From: Darksidea phi
Taxonomy: Eukaryota > Ascomycota > Dothideomycetes > Pleosporales > Lentitheciaceae
Reading direction: 5' to 3'
DNA: 64,000 bases
Assembly (NCBI GenBank): GCA_030770425.1
Contig: JASJFT010000001.1
Location: 682,001-746,000 of the forward strand
Shown here: positions 34,424-45,939 of the stretch, one piece after another
Layout: every line of letters starts with the position of its first letter
Numbering within the stretch: the stretch's first letter is position 1
Notes under the pieces: model-generated
The model's database searches: none
What the model was told of the DNA's origin: nothing
What the model saw: the letters and a program-made list of their open reading frames with translations, nothing else
Translations under genes and position numbers: made by a program

Positions 34424-34445
34424 TGTCCCTACCACTCTGAGCACA

Positions 34446-34448
<3 letters not shown>

Positions 34449-34480
<32 letters not shown>

Positions 34481-34719
34481 GAAAAAAAAAAAAATTAATT
34501 TTATATTTTGACCTTAAAAATTTTTAAAAATTGCCCAAAATTTGGGGGTATTTTGGGTGGCGGGTACAAAGGCCATGGGCAAACCCAATGGGGGGTTAAN
34601 NNNNNNNNNGCGTGGGGGCCACGGCCGCCCGCGGGCGCCAAAACGGGCTTGAGGGGCCCACCCCCCCCCCCCCCCGATCAACCCCACCCCGGCCCTATTG
34701 CCCCACCCCCCCTCTCAAA

Positions 34720-34753
<34 letters not shown>
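34449..34753. other. assembly scar: homopolymers and ten Ns
   Basis: A 30-plus T run, an A run, stretched words such as 'CCAAAATTTGGGGG', ten Ns at 34600-34609, a C run near 34659 and another long T run ending near 34753. This is the look of low-quality read ends or a badly closed gap, not of natural DNA. True length and content are unknown. It sits just downstream of the Arf-GEF stop codon, so the gene model is not affected. Confidence 0.85.
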
Positions 34754-34754
<1 letters not shown>

Positions 34755-37416
34755 GCATACACTGACGATTACTTTTCTATTTTGGATAGGTCTAACACCT
34801 CTCCGGCGCACAATGCGAAGGCTAAAGCTTCTTCATTCGTCGAAACCCAAGTTGAGAGAACGGCCACACTCGGTTTCTTAAACTATACCCCGTTTGTAAT
34901 TTTCTCCGTCTTCGCTTCAGCATGCGGCATCTACACGATGTTCCTTTCTCCTCTCATGAACGCGCAAGCCGTATAGGCGTTGGCGCCATCTCTTTTGTTT
35001 GGCTCAGCCTCAGACGACGAAACGTGTTGAACGACTGTGTCCTTTTTTCGGTGGAAGTAGCGACATTTTGGGGCGTTTTACCCGCCGTGCCGGGCTTTCA
35101 TTTGCGTAGACTTATGTCCGATGGACAATGATAGATGTGGGAGAGACATGGTGTATCCTTGAAGATATTGTTCGGTATGGCTATGCCTGGAGGCGGAGAT
35201 TCAATTTTTAATGGTATACCCGTTCCTCCGAAGAGGAATACATTCTCACTCAATACAATCTACCGAGGCCGGCGGCCTCGTCACGCAATGGGTTTACGTT
35301 TGTTTTTGGTTGTGCTCGCCGGCTAACGTGAGATGGTCATGGTTCCAGCGGCGGAAGACCCACTCCCACGTGGGGACGTTGGTTTTGGTCGTCCTAGCGT
35401 TGGAACACGAAGATGTTTTTTTTTCGTCTGACGATGCAGGTACGGCGTTACTTTGCGGCTCTACTTTTAGCATCGCAAAGGTATGCAGGATACGTGATAC
35501 GCGTGCAAGTACCGGACGGCACACTCACCTAATACATATTCGCCGAACCTTTTACACGGAGTAGCAAAACGTCAGTCGACATTCAAGCAATGCCTTCAGT
35601 CAAGAGACTTGTCCATCTTCAGCCTTGAGATGCAAAGGCCTTGGCAGTCAGCATCTTGACCGCATTAGAGCATGCGACGACAAGGTAAAACTGACCGCTA
35701 AACGTCCCTCCAAAGGGAGGTGAGCCTGAGCTTGAGCCTCGCTGCGAGATGGAGGCTCAGACGAAACAAACGTCCAGCTAATTATTCCAATCCCAGGTTT
35801 ACACGATGCAAGATGGGCAGACCAGGACATGGTTCGTTGTATGCGATGGCACCGTAACTCCATGCAGCATACCACAGCCGCCCTACCGCTGCCCTCCCCC
35901 ATTGGCGCCCTACCCAGCCCTGCAGAGGCCCGCGGCAGCTCAACTGCAACATGCATCGCCAGAGGACCAGTCGAAAGCCACGCATATACACATTCGTTCT
36001 AATCTATCTACCGCTCCTCTGCAGCCGGGGCCACGGGTCCCGCAAATCAACGTGGTGGACGGTCGGTCTTGACCGTGCGCTTACAGTAGGTGGCATCTCG
36101 CGACGCAAGCCACAGAAACCCACCGCGTCGGGCTGGAACACTTAGCCTCCTTATACTTGCATTGGGTGGTTGCGGACGAATTGGGCTTTGCTGGGGCACC
36201 AGTGGGATTGCTGCGGGTTGGTTGGATGGGTTGGTTGGATTGGTCGGACGGGGAAGCTGGTAGAGAGTGCTGGGAGCTGAGACTTAGCTGCAGATGGTAG
36301 ATTTTTGCATTTACCGCACTTTCGTCAGGCAAAGGCTGTGGAAGAGTTGTTTGTTGAAGATGGTGGTTTGTGGTTTGGATGCGAGGCTTGGGGCACAATG
36401 GCACGAAGCAAGACCTCACCGGCCCACCTTCGGTCTGCCCGCCTCGCATTTCGGGTTGCGTTGCCGGCCTCCGCTTATGCACGACAGCGACGTATCCGCT
36501 TCAGTTGTGATCGCTCACAGGCCTCCTCCGGATGCTGATTTGTCGGCTCGTGGAAAAGCCTCGAAGCGGTAAAAGATTGCTCCCTTACGAGCACGCTAGA
36601 CCATGCTGGGGCGGACCGTCGACGTATATTGGTGGAAATTGCGTGGGATGTGTTCTTTCTGGACGTGGCTGTGCCTGTTGCAATGGAAGAGGAAATGCGG
36701 GTGCCCCAGTAGGGCAGGAGAGCGGTTGCAGGCACACTGTATGCGGATACTAACGTTCCGTGCGACTCCAGATGGACATGGAATAACGGCGTGGCCGATA
36801 TGAAAGAACAGGGCCTATACAGCATGGCTCGAGGGGATGTAGGATATAAACTACTGCGGGCCGACGAGTGCCACGGCGTGAGCTCATGGGCAATTCACTT
36901 TCCCCCATCGACGCCGCCTCCAAAACGAACGAGATACCGGACTCATGTCCGGCGCCGACAACGTCTAGCCTGACTCCCACTCCCGCACTTCCCCTGAATA
37001 TCGGATATCTTATTCCCTAAAGTCCCGGGTGGCGATCTTCACACATCGTTCCGCTTCTCGTTACGTTGCCGTTCGGTATCGCGTTCGTGTGCGCTTGGAC
37101 CTCGCCGACCTCTCTGTCATCATTCTCCTCAGCCCTGCAGCCAATCCCTTGCCGACCCCGCTGTTGCCCAGAACAAAACTTCGAGCCTCCGCTGTCAGCC
37201 GCACTTCTTATACAGCTTCTTACTCCTCTTCCGCCCTCCCTCCCTGCGCGACTCCTTGCCCAAACGAGAGCTTCGAGGCCTATATCCTGCGGCCTCTGCC
37301 CGCCCGACTTGCTGACCCGCCGTCCCGCCCCCGGCCCCGCCCCCCTCCTGTTCTGAGCATCGCGCCCGCACCGAACTATACACGATCAGCAAAACACGAA
37401 GTGACTGCCGGATACC
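34754..37416. other. 2.7-kb intergenic region before the metacaspase
   Basis: Begins just after the assembly scar. An open frame from the scar to 34975 contains a hydrophobic helix ('FLNYTPFVIFSVFASACGIY') but has no start in reliable sequence; it could be 3' UTR or a gene end lost in the gap. The last 400 bp (37030-37416) are CT-rich, as expected of the metacaspase leader. Nothing else is recognised. Confidence 0.4.
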
Positions 37417-39040
37417 ATGTCTTACTACCCGGGACAGCAATATAACCAAGGCCAAAATTATGGGCAGCCGCCGCCGCCGCAGAACTACGGCCCGCCCCAG
37501 GGCTACCAGCAGCCGAATTACGGTCCTCCGTGAGTTGTGCGTCGGGATAATTTCTGATCGATGCTGACGCGTGGACAGTCCTCCACAACAGCAGTACGGA
37601 TATCAACCGTCGCCCTCGCCGCACCCGCCATACAACCCCGGATATGGACAGCCTCCTCCGCAACAGCAGTACGGTGGCTATCAACAGGTGCGTTCCGTTC
37701 CGAGTCGGGAGCTACAAATGAGGGATCGTCTGGGCTGACACATGGATAGAGCCCGCCTCCGCAGCAGTACGGATATGGTGCGCCGCCACCACAGCAACCG
37801 CCTCAGCATGGTATGCATCAGTCTCCAGCTTCAACACACTTCAGCTGACATCCGCTAGGCATGATGCCCTCGGTGAACCACAACCAATGGACACAAGGCA
37901 ATCACAGTGCGCCACCACCCCCACCAACAGGCGCCCAGAACTTCGGTCACGGTGCTCCTAACGGCTATTCGTTTCAATACTCGGCATGTAATGGTCGACG
38001 GAAAGCATTGCTTATTGGCATCAACTACTTCGGTCAAAGGGGCCAGCTCCGCGGCTGCATAAACGATGTCAAGAACATGAGTACATATCTAAACAGCCAC
38101 TTTGGGTACAAGCGGGAGGATATGGTGCTTTTGACTGACGATCAGCACAACCCGATGAGCCAGCCGACAAAGGCGAATATCCTAAGGGCGATGCACTGGT
38201 TAGTCAAGGATGCGCGACCGAACGACTCGCTATTTTTCCACTACTCAGGTACGCTTACAAGGAAGAGGTGCTTTGAACCATAACTTACAATAATAGGGCA
38301 CGGCGGCCAGACAAAAGATCTCGATGGTGACGAAGATGACGGCTACGATGAGGTTGTCTACCCCGTCGACTTCCGGACCGCAGGCCACATCGTTGACGAC
38401 GAAATGCACCGCATCATGGTTTCTCCCCTACAACCCGGCGTGCGGCTCACCGCTATCTTCGATTCGTGCCATTCTGGCTCCGCGCTCGATCTGCCATACA
38501 TTTACTCCACGCAAGGTGTGCTCAAGGAGCCAAATCTTGCAAAGGAGGCTGGACAAGGCTTGTTGGGCATTGTATCGAGTTATGCGCGCGGTGATATCGG
38601 TAGCATGCTATCAACAGCAAGCGGCTTGTTCAAGAAGGCTACTTCGGGCGATGATGTGTACAAGAAGAACTTGCGGACGAAGACGAGCCCGGCTGATGTT
38701 ATTATGTGGAGTGGATCGAAGGATACGCAGACTTCGTAAGTGATACCAACCGCGCACTTGAGATGAAAGGTACTAATCGATGAAACAGTGCCGATGCTTC
38801 TATTCAGGGTGAGGCTACGGGCGCCATGTCCTGGGCTTTCATCAACTCCCTCAAAAAGAACCCGAATCAGAGCTACGTCCAACTGCTAAACAGCATTCGT
38901 GACGAACTTGAGGGCAAATACAGCCAGAAGCCGCAGTTGAGCTGCAGCCATCCTTTGAGTAAGTTATACTCAATCACGCTTCGCTCGAATGCAAGTAACT
39001 AACGCTTACCTCAGATGTTGACCTCCTTTATGTCATGTAA
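37417..39040 (+). CDS. type I metacaspase
   Basis: Seven exons (37417-37529, 37579-37687, 37750-37810, 37859-38248, 38297-38735, 38789-38958, 39015-39040) give 435 aa with a closing frame. The first three exons encode the Pro/Gln/Tyr-rich prodomain made of [12 protein letters not shown] repeats. The caspase fold begins at '[15 protein letters not shown]'. The catalytic dyad is present: His226 in 'YSGHGGQ' and Cys282 in 'DSCHSGSA'. An acidic loop '[10 protein letters not shown]' follows the His, and the p10-like part ends 'LNVDLLYVM'. Metacaspases cut after Arg/Lys, need calcium and act in ageing, protein quality control and cell death (yeast Mca1/Yca1; CasA/CasB in Aspergillus). The very short last exon (26 nt) is supported by the conserved ending. 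Confidence 0.95.
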
Positions 39041-39804
39041 ATATATACATGCAAAGTTTGAGTAGTGCGGAGACGTTGTGTCGAACCTTCTGACGATGAT
39101 TGACGCTATGCATATTGCCAGTTCGGTCCTGTTCAGACCAAAATGAGTAGCGGTAGCCCTTCTGACCGGCCCGTACCCTTCTTGTAAATACCATTGTTGA
39201 TAGCCTCATGGGCGGCTTTGTGATTCCCTGCGCATTGGATACCAGGACAGAAATGACAACTATTTCATCGAGTCTCACATACGTAGCGTTCCGCGTCTTT
39301 ATCTGAGGGCCGTGTGACTATTCGACTTTAAGAGGCAAGCATTTATGGAAAAGATGTCCACATTGTTTCAGGATGCAAACATGACGCTCTGTCGGACGGT
39401 AGCTCTCAAAACAGCAAACCAATCAAGCAGCACGGGCCACAGGCCATGGCGATAAGTGATCGACACCAGGATTGCATGTTCGGATTGACAGCCAGCAGAG
39501 AGCAGATAATGCAGGCTTGAATGAGTGCACGAGAGATGGTTCTCTTCCCAGAGCTTCCGGTGCGCCATTAAAATCTGCCATCCGCCGAGCTCCATAGCTA
39601 TACTTTAGCTTACCCATCCGCCATCCACGTCAACATCGCAGAGATTCTCGCGCTCGGTCGGAACGCCGCGGAACCAGCTTCCCATCTTCGCGACCCACGC
39701 GAAGGGCCCCACGACCACCGTGCAATGGTGGGCCAACGATAAAGCTTCACGAGCTCCTCCTTCCACGTTACGCAGCCCACGGCTGGCAACCTACCCCGCC
39801 CGTC
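39041..39804. other. intergenic
   Basis: About 760 bp between the metacaspase and the DUF2434 gene, both on the plus strand. Minus-strand frames show no motif. Presumably 3' UTR of the first gene and promoter of the second. Confidence 0.4.
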
Positions 39805-41427
39805 ATGCCTCTCCTCAATATGCGCGAGCTCGTCCCGTTTCCCGCCGGGGACAACGAATCCTCCACCACGATAAACGGCGTCCAATTCAACCTGACTGCG
39901 CTCAACGAGTTCAAATACACCCTCTACGAGAACGGCACCCTCTCCAACGACTCAAAATGCTACCTCATCTTCGACAACTTCAAGCCGACCATGTTCGCCA
40001 ACGGCAGCTGGGTCAACGCAACAACATGCTACATACCATACTACGGCATAAGTACAAGGGGCAAGACGAGCATTGCTTTTGGCGCCCTGTTTGGAATAAG
40101 CATCATGTTTACGCTCATGAATCTGAAGAAGCATGGGAAGTTGCATTTGAGGGAGGATAAGCGGTTTAGGGTTGTCGGGAGGAGATGGCAGTGGTATTGG
40201 ATGTTGTTTGTGGCGGCTTGTGGTATGATTAGCACGTTGACGGGGGTGGATGTTGATCGGTACTTTTTGCAGCAGATTCCTATCATTTTGCAGAGCTTCT
40301 TCTTCATGTTGATGGTTCCCGGTGCGCTGGCTATGGTCTGGGAGGGAACGAGACATTGGTGAGTATTAGTGCAAGACGTAAGGGCATGGGCATGTGAAGC
40401 TAATTGTTGTAGGGGCTCATGGCAGGAACGACAGCTCGTCGACAAAGATATCTACGGCTTGCCGCAGGACGATCGCCGCGCAAAATTCGAGTTCTATATA
40501 CCGCTCGTCTTCTACTTTTTCGCTTGGCTGAACTTCTTCATGACTATCCCGCGCTCTTGGACACCGCTCCAGAAACAAAATACCCCATATCAAAAGGAAT
40601 TCATAGCTCGTCCTGCAGCGACCAATGCTAGAGGAAAAGCAGGTGCGATCATCGCCGCCTGCGCCTGGGTCACCATCATCGTGTCCTTGTGGCACTCTCT
40701 CAAGCACTACAAACCGCGGGAGAGAGGCTTCTTCAACAAAATCAACGGTTTCTGCCGCGACTGTCCTACAAAACTCTTCATCAACATCATTCTACTCGGT
40801 ATCCGCATCGCCTACGGTATTGCCGCCGCTTGGATATGGGACTTGTCCATCTTCCAAGACGACGTGCAAGTAGGATGGCCCTTCGGTCTCGGCTACGCCC
40901 CCATCCTCCTCATCATTGTCGTGTTCGAAATCGCAGGCTTCATCGAAAAGAATGAAGATCGTATCATCATCGAACAGCGTATAGCTCGCGGTCATGTCCA
41001 TGACGCCGCTTTGAACATTGTTAAGAAGCCGAATTGGTGGTCTCGTGTCGGGGACCGCTTTGCTAGCGACAATGAGCGTTTGCGCAACATGACGGCTGAA
41101 GTTAGTGGTGGTGCAAGACCAACAACAACCACAACACGAACGTCTCGAAATCCAACGCAGACGTTTGAAATGGGGAATATGAATATCAGGCAAAGGAGTA
41201 GTAGTAGGCCACCCGATGACCCTTTCAGAGACGAGAGTCCGTCGGGAGGCAGGGGTGAGGGGACGGGTGTGCAGAGACTTGGGATCAGTCGGTTGCGGAG
41301 TGATGCGGCGAGTGCAAAGACAGATGTGACGGGCAGGACGGATCTTACGGGGCAGACTTTGACGCCGGCGGGGACGAATGTGGAAACGGTGCCACAGCAG
41401 AGGATTAGGAGCATGTTGGATGTGTAG
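39805..41427 (+). CDS. DUF2434 fungal multi-pass membrane protein
   Basis: Two exons, 39805-40358 and 40413-41427, with a 54-nt intron, give 522 aa. The N-terminal 85 residues carry several N-glycosylation sequons (NLT, NGT, NDS, NGS, NAT) and two Cys ('KCYLIF...TTCYIPYYG'), so this part is probably lumenal or extracellular. Seven or so hydrophobic segments follow: 'SIAFGALFGISIMFTL', 'WMLFVAACGMISTL', 'IPIILQSFFFMLMVP', 'YIPLVFYFFAWLNFFM', 'AIIAACAWVTIIVSL', 'LFINIILLGIRIAYGIAAAW' and 'GYAPILLIIVVFEIAGF'. The last 130 residues are a polar cytosolic tail, Thr/Ser/Arg-rich. The plan matches the fungal DUF2434 family, whose function is unknown. Confidence 0.85.
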
Positions 41428-42100
41428 GGGGGCTAAGGAGGGGGTGGCTAGTGTTGGTCCTTGGAGGTGGGCTTGTATGCGCGGTTGGTGTTGGATCGTA
41501 TGATAATATCTAGATTTGAACGTGACGATTCCTGCAAATACATACTCCTGAATCTTGTTGGAAACAGGGCCGGTTTGCGTTCATGGAGCGTGCTTTCGTA
41601 CAGCGCATCAGTCGAGTGTGCAAAGCCGCGGAATGGCGCTGATTCGCCCTGGCCATTGATTGGTTGGCTTATTGGAGCCAGTAATGATGTCAATGGATCG
41701 TGAACCACAGGTCAAACGTGAATGTCTCACAACTCAAACTCTCATCGAGTAGCACAACGCAATGCTGCAGCCGTTCTGGTGTTGATTAACGTTTGCCCGT
41801 TCAAAGCTAGCTGCATGATGAACATGGGCAGTTATCAGTCCGGCCAATCAAGCGCAGCTGCTGATTTCGGGGTCGAAGCTGTCGAGCCCAAATGCGACCT
41901 CCGCATCGCACCACAGCAGTTGGTGTGACTGGTAGCTTCCTCACAACCCGCAAACATCTCTCCACCTCCGACCTCCGCGCACCCCAGCTTTCTGCAGTCC
42001 AAGGTCCATCTCAATCGCCCAATCGGTAGCCTCATCGACGTCGCGGCAGCATACAGCCCCGCGCATCCTTTCCTCTCACACCCCGCATCCCTCCGCTGCG
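41428..42100. other. intergenic, promoter of the SDS23 homologue
   Basis: About 670 bp. A CCAATCA box lies at 41844-41850, some 250 bp before the next start codon. CT-rich sequence follows to 42100, as in fungal leaders. No ORF with support. Confidence 0.4.
41844..41850 (+). promoter_or_regulatory. CCAAT box upstream of the SDS23 homologue
   Basis: CCAATCA, the preferred core of the fungal Hap/CBC complex, about 250 bp upstream of the ATG at 42101. A single short match, so a functional role is inferred only. Confidence 0.3.
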
Positions 42101-43834
42101 ATGGGCGACAACCTCCCCGTCGACTCAACCGCGCCGCCCGCAAAGTCCGATACTCCCCTCCAGGCAATACCGAATAACACGCCAAAGGCTCCCCCCGCAC
42201 CGCTCAAAATGGGATCGAGCCCGCATTCCGGCCACCGCTCGAGCTTCGCTGAGAATATGCGCGGGATACCCGCGTCGCCGCGCGCCACTCGCCAGCCTTC
42301 CTTCAGTCAACAAGCGTTGCAGGATTTATTGAACAATCCGCCAACCAAGGGCGGCGATCCGAAGTTTCAGGGTAGGGATTGGAGGTCCGTCAAGGTGGGG
42401 GAGATTGTGGAAGAGGGACAGGTCCGGTTCGTCGAGTATGATACCAGCGTGGAGGAGGCTACGAATGTGAGTACAGCTATGTCTATGTGACTGGAAAAAC
42501 GGCGGCTGATTTCGGGATAGCTACTTGTGCAGTCGGGCGCACCAAACGTCGTCCTCTTGCGCGAGAATGCAGATTCACAGACTGCTACAGGCACCTTCGA
42601 CTACAGCGACCTAAACGCATACCTCCTCCTCGTAGTCGGCCTCGCACAACCCGAAGAATCTGACGAAGCATCCTTCGATGAGCTAGCAAAGAAGGGTCGA
42701 GAAGGCCAGCCGATTCCTCTCAAGGATGTCAAGGACATTGGGAAGAAGGAGCCGCTGATAACGCTGCCTGCGTCCGCAGACCTGACGAAAGCTATGGAGG
42801 TGTTCGGCAGTGGAGTACATCGCGTGCTGATTGCGGAAGATGGCACGCCGAATGTTATTGGAGTGCTTACGCAGTTGAGGCTAGTCAGGTTCTTCTGGGA
42901 AAATAAACAGAGTTTCCCGGCTGTAGATCAGTTGTATCCGTCACTGATCAAGGACTTGAACATCGGCTCCCATTCTGTATATGCTATCAAGTAAGTCGTT
43001 TTATTCATGGTGGAGAGATGACGAGGCTAACGTATTGGTAGCGGCGACAAGCCTTTGGCGGCTGCCCTTGAGCTCATGCACAACGAGGGTGTCTCATCTC
43101 TGCCAGTCCTGGACAATCAGAACAACGTGATTGGGAACATCTCAAACGTCGATGTCCGGGTACGTCATCATCATCCTATCTAGCTTGGGCTGTAAGCTAA
43201 CATTGACCAGTTACTAACCAAGTCGACATCGCTCCCTCTTCTCCGCTCTTCGTGTATCCATTTCATAGGCGTCATCCTGAACGAGCGTGGAGTGAATGAT
43301 GGCAAAGACTCGTATCCAGTCTTCTACGTAAACCCTTACTCGACCCTCGCCCACACCGTTGCTAAACTCGTCGCTACACGCTCCCACCGCATGTGGGTCG
43401 TCGACGCACCGTCGCCTGCGTCCTCCGGGCCGCCTACACCAGCCATCGCCCCAGCTGTTCTTGTTCCTCCGTCCCCTGTTACGCCGCTCCCGACTGCAAG
43501 CCCTCCCCCAGGCGCGTCTCAGGCACCCGCACACCTAGCCGGCGCTGTTGCACCAGCTATTTCTGCATCAGCAATCCCAGGATCAAGCCTATCTGGTAGA
43601 CTCAATGGGGTGATCAGCTTGACGGATATCCTAAACTTGTTTGCAAGGGTTAGTGGTTTGCATCCTCACGATCCCGACGAGGCGCGTCGAGCGAGGCGGC
43701 GTAGTAGTAGCTCTAGTATGCGGCGGAGCGTGGATAGTAGCAGGAGCGAGAGCATGAGTCGGTCCTTTGGTCGGCGGCCCAGTGTGACTGAGCGCGATCC
43801 TCGGGGTCTTGGTATCTCTAGGGGTAGGACGTAG
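42101..43834 (+). CDS. SDS23/Moc1-family CBS-domain protein
   Basis: Four exons, 42101-42466, 42521-42990, 43042-43159 and 43211-43834, give 525 aa. After a 70-residue Ser/Pro-rich start, '[10 protein letters not shown]...[11 protein letters not shown]' opens the first CBS repeat. Further CBS strands are '[11 protein letters not shown]', '[25 protein letters not shown]', '[23 protein letters not shown]' and 'HRMWVVDAP', with '[19 protein letters not shown]' closing the fourth. A Pro/Ala-rich insert splits the last repeat, and an Arg/Ser-rich tail ends the protein. This is the plan of Sds23 (budding and fission yeast; also Psp1/Moc1). It inhibits PP2A-type phosphatases downstream of glucose and TOR signals and affects mitotic entry and stress survival. 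AMPK-gamma-like CBS proteins were considered, but the ends fit Sds23 better. Confidence 0.9.
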
Positions 43835-44326
43835 AAGGCATCCGGCAAAGACTAGCTTTTGGAGAAGCTGGGTGGCTTCGTGGTGGTTTAGGATGGAAAG
43901 CAGACTTCATATTATCAGGGTGACTAGCACGGTAATGACGTCGTGTGAGGCGGCGAGTATTGCAACGATTTTGCTTTCTATAAGCGTTTCTTATTCATTT
44001 GCCGGGGTTGGCAAGGCGTTGGCTAACATTTTATAATTCATGTTAGTTTTCGACAATTATTTTTTCTCCTTTTCAATAAGCCAAGTGGGTTGCTGTGGAT
44101 GATTTTCGGGGGATTGGAAGGTGGGGATGGTGGGTTGGGAGAGGGAGGTAGGTTGATTAAGGTGGTAAGGGTGGTACATCGAGCATGGAGCCGGGAGCGA
44201 GGTTGGGGGTACTGGTGTTGGTGTTGGTGATGGTCAAGACGCACAATGGGTGGTGTGTCCCCCTCTCCTTGTGGAACGTTTGAGTGTTTTTGCGATGCTT
44301 GATAGGGTCCATTTTGTGCATTGTTT

Positions 44327-44360
44327 GGGTGGGTTGGGTGGGTTGGTAGGGTTGGGTTGG
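44327..44360 (+). repeat. G-quadruplex-type G/T tract
   Basis: Four GGG runs with loops of one, two and one T (44327-44342), then more GG/GGG runs to 44360. This meets the standard G4 pattern. It sits about 0.5 kb after the SDS23 stop codon and could lie in its 3' UTR. Confidence 0.6.
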
Positions 44361-44911
44361 CAGAGTGGGTTGTGTGGGTGGGTTGGTAGAACGTAAAGGA
44401 TTTTTGGGGAATATGATGTATAGAGTGGAGTTGTTGTGGATATCTGTGCTCGTTGTGGGTGTATATTCTTGTTGTATACGTATATGCGGTGCCTTGAGAA
44501 ATGGATGTGGTACTCTGGAAGGTGGCGAGGATGGGGTTTAGGGGTGTTGAGGGGGTATGCGATGGGTATTATATAGGGATTTTGTGGGGGTTGGTTGGCT
44601 TTTGGGGAGGTAAAGGGGTTTTGGGGTTTTGGCGTGGGGCCATATGGGAAGGGTGAGGAAGGAGTGATTGGGCACTTGGTACGTTGGGTAGTAACGGTTT
44701 AGGTGGGGATTTTTACTGGTTGTTGGTTTGCGCGGGTGTTTTGTTTACACGTTTTGTAGGGTTTTACGATGGATAGAGACTGAGAGGCATGTGGATTCTT
44801 GGTACATGATAATAGAGGTTTAAATAAAGAGGAGTTCTGATAATTATCCGCGACGGGTAGATGTCTATGGCTTTATTTGTTTGGTTTTATATAGTAGGGG
44901 TTTGTATAGAG

Positions 44912-45062
44912 TAGAGGTGCTATACCTATACTTTATATACGATATTATTACTCGTCGCCTTGATATTCGAAATATTACCTCGTCGGTACCTTACGATCGA
45001 TAGTACTGTGTACAGATCTACAGCTCTGTTGCCGTATATAAGGTGTGGGTATAGCATCTCTA
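44912..45062. repeat. imperfect inverted repeat, possible MITE relic
   Basis: Arms of 30 nt at 44912-44941 and 45033-45062 match in 26 positions when one is reverse-complemented. All four mismatches are transitions. The 91-nt centre is TA-rich. Parts of the arm also recur near 45139-45185. This looks like a small non-coding element that has decayed. Confidence 0.5.
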
Positions 45063-45667
45063 GTGTGTACACACTCCTACTATATTTCGTTTGGACCTTA
45101 TAAAGAGACTCCTACTATATAAATCCAACCCAAATATCTTATATACGATAGTATCTATGGCTTTATAAAGAGTAGAAGGTATAGCATATAGAGCTTTGCA
45201 ACGGGTTGGGGGCTGAGAGGAGGTTTACTACCTGGTGAGCTTTAGGCTAGAGTAGGTTTGTAAGACTAATACGGTAGTGGACTGTTTATCTTAATCAAGT
45301 GCCTGATCGCGTATATAGCGCTCAACGTACGTATCGAAGCCGTGAACTGGTATAATAGTATGGGAAACGACCATGGTTGCTGTATCGTGGATGCATGTAT
45401 CTCTATGCTGGATAATAATGCTCTTGGGAGGGCACAGCTGTGCTCTATACTGAAACCTGTTACAAAACTTTGGTTGTGATACAAGATTATGAAGACGGGT
45501 TCTCTTGCACATTTTCACAAATGATAGACTTGGATCTGGGAATCAATACTCTCCCAGATGGGTCTCGGTTACCTGACCCCGCGTTTTTGGCCTCCACTTC
45601 AGCCTCGAAGCGTCGGCTAGTCAACAACACCTCCGGGTGGGTCCTTACTAAAGTGCACTTCTTGCCA

Positions 45668-45832
45668 TATAAAAGAAGAGAACACGTTGCATGCACAGCC
45701 TCAGGGCATTTAGAATGGGACCACTGCAGGACCAATGGCTATGAACCGTGATCAACATGTAGACGCCCTCTGGCTCAGCCTTGTTGCATCACATGTAGCA
45801 CCACTCCAAAGCTCGCGTCCACGAGCCAATCA
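45668..45832 (+). promoter_or_regulatory. possible TATA and CCAAT boxes of the NLR gene
   Basis: TATAAAA at 45668-45674 and CCAATCA at 45826-45832, about 270 and 110 bp upstream of the start codon at 45940. The order (TATA upstream of CCAAT) is not the usual one, so at most one may be used. Confidence 0.25.
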
Positions 45833-45939
45833 AGTGGACTGGTTTCCGGACAGGCAGAAAGGAGCGAAGTCGTGGCTTGTCCGGCTGCCATCACCCTCTG
45901 CTTCACCCTCTGCTTCAACCGTTCGGCAACGATAACGCA

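Larger units (their letters stand above)
43835..45939. other. 2.1-kb intergenic region, G-rich then TA-rich
   Basis: From 44090 to 44660 the plus strand is strongly G/T-rich (GGGTTGG-type words). From 44820 to 45180 it is TA-rich with internal repeats such as 'TCTATGGCTTTA' (about 44864 and 45154) and 'CCTACTATAT' (about 45076 and 45110). The last 500 bp lead into the NLR gene. No gene recognised. Confidence 0.45.

Noticed and set aside
34698..34976. Frame with a hydrophobic helix as a small protein gene
   Set aside because: It starts in the artefactual T/C runs, so only the part after 34753 is real, and that part has no suitable start.
44327..44400. Interstitial telomere repeat
   Set aside because: The words are GGGTT/GGGTTGG with irregular spacing, not TTAGGG arrays.
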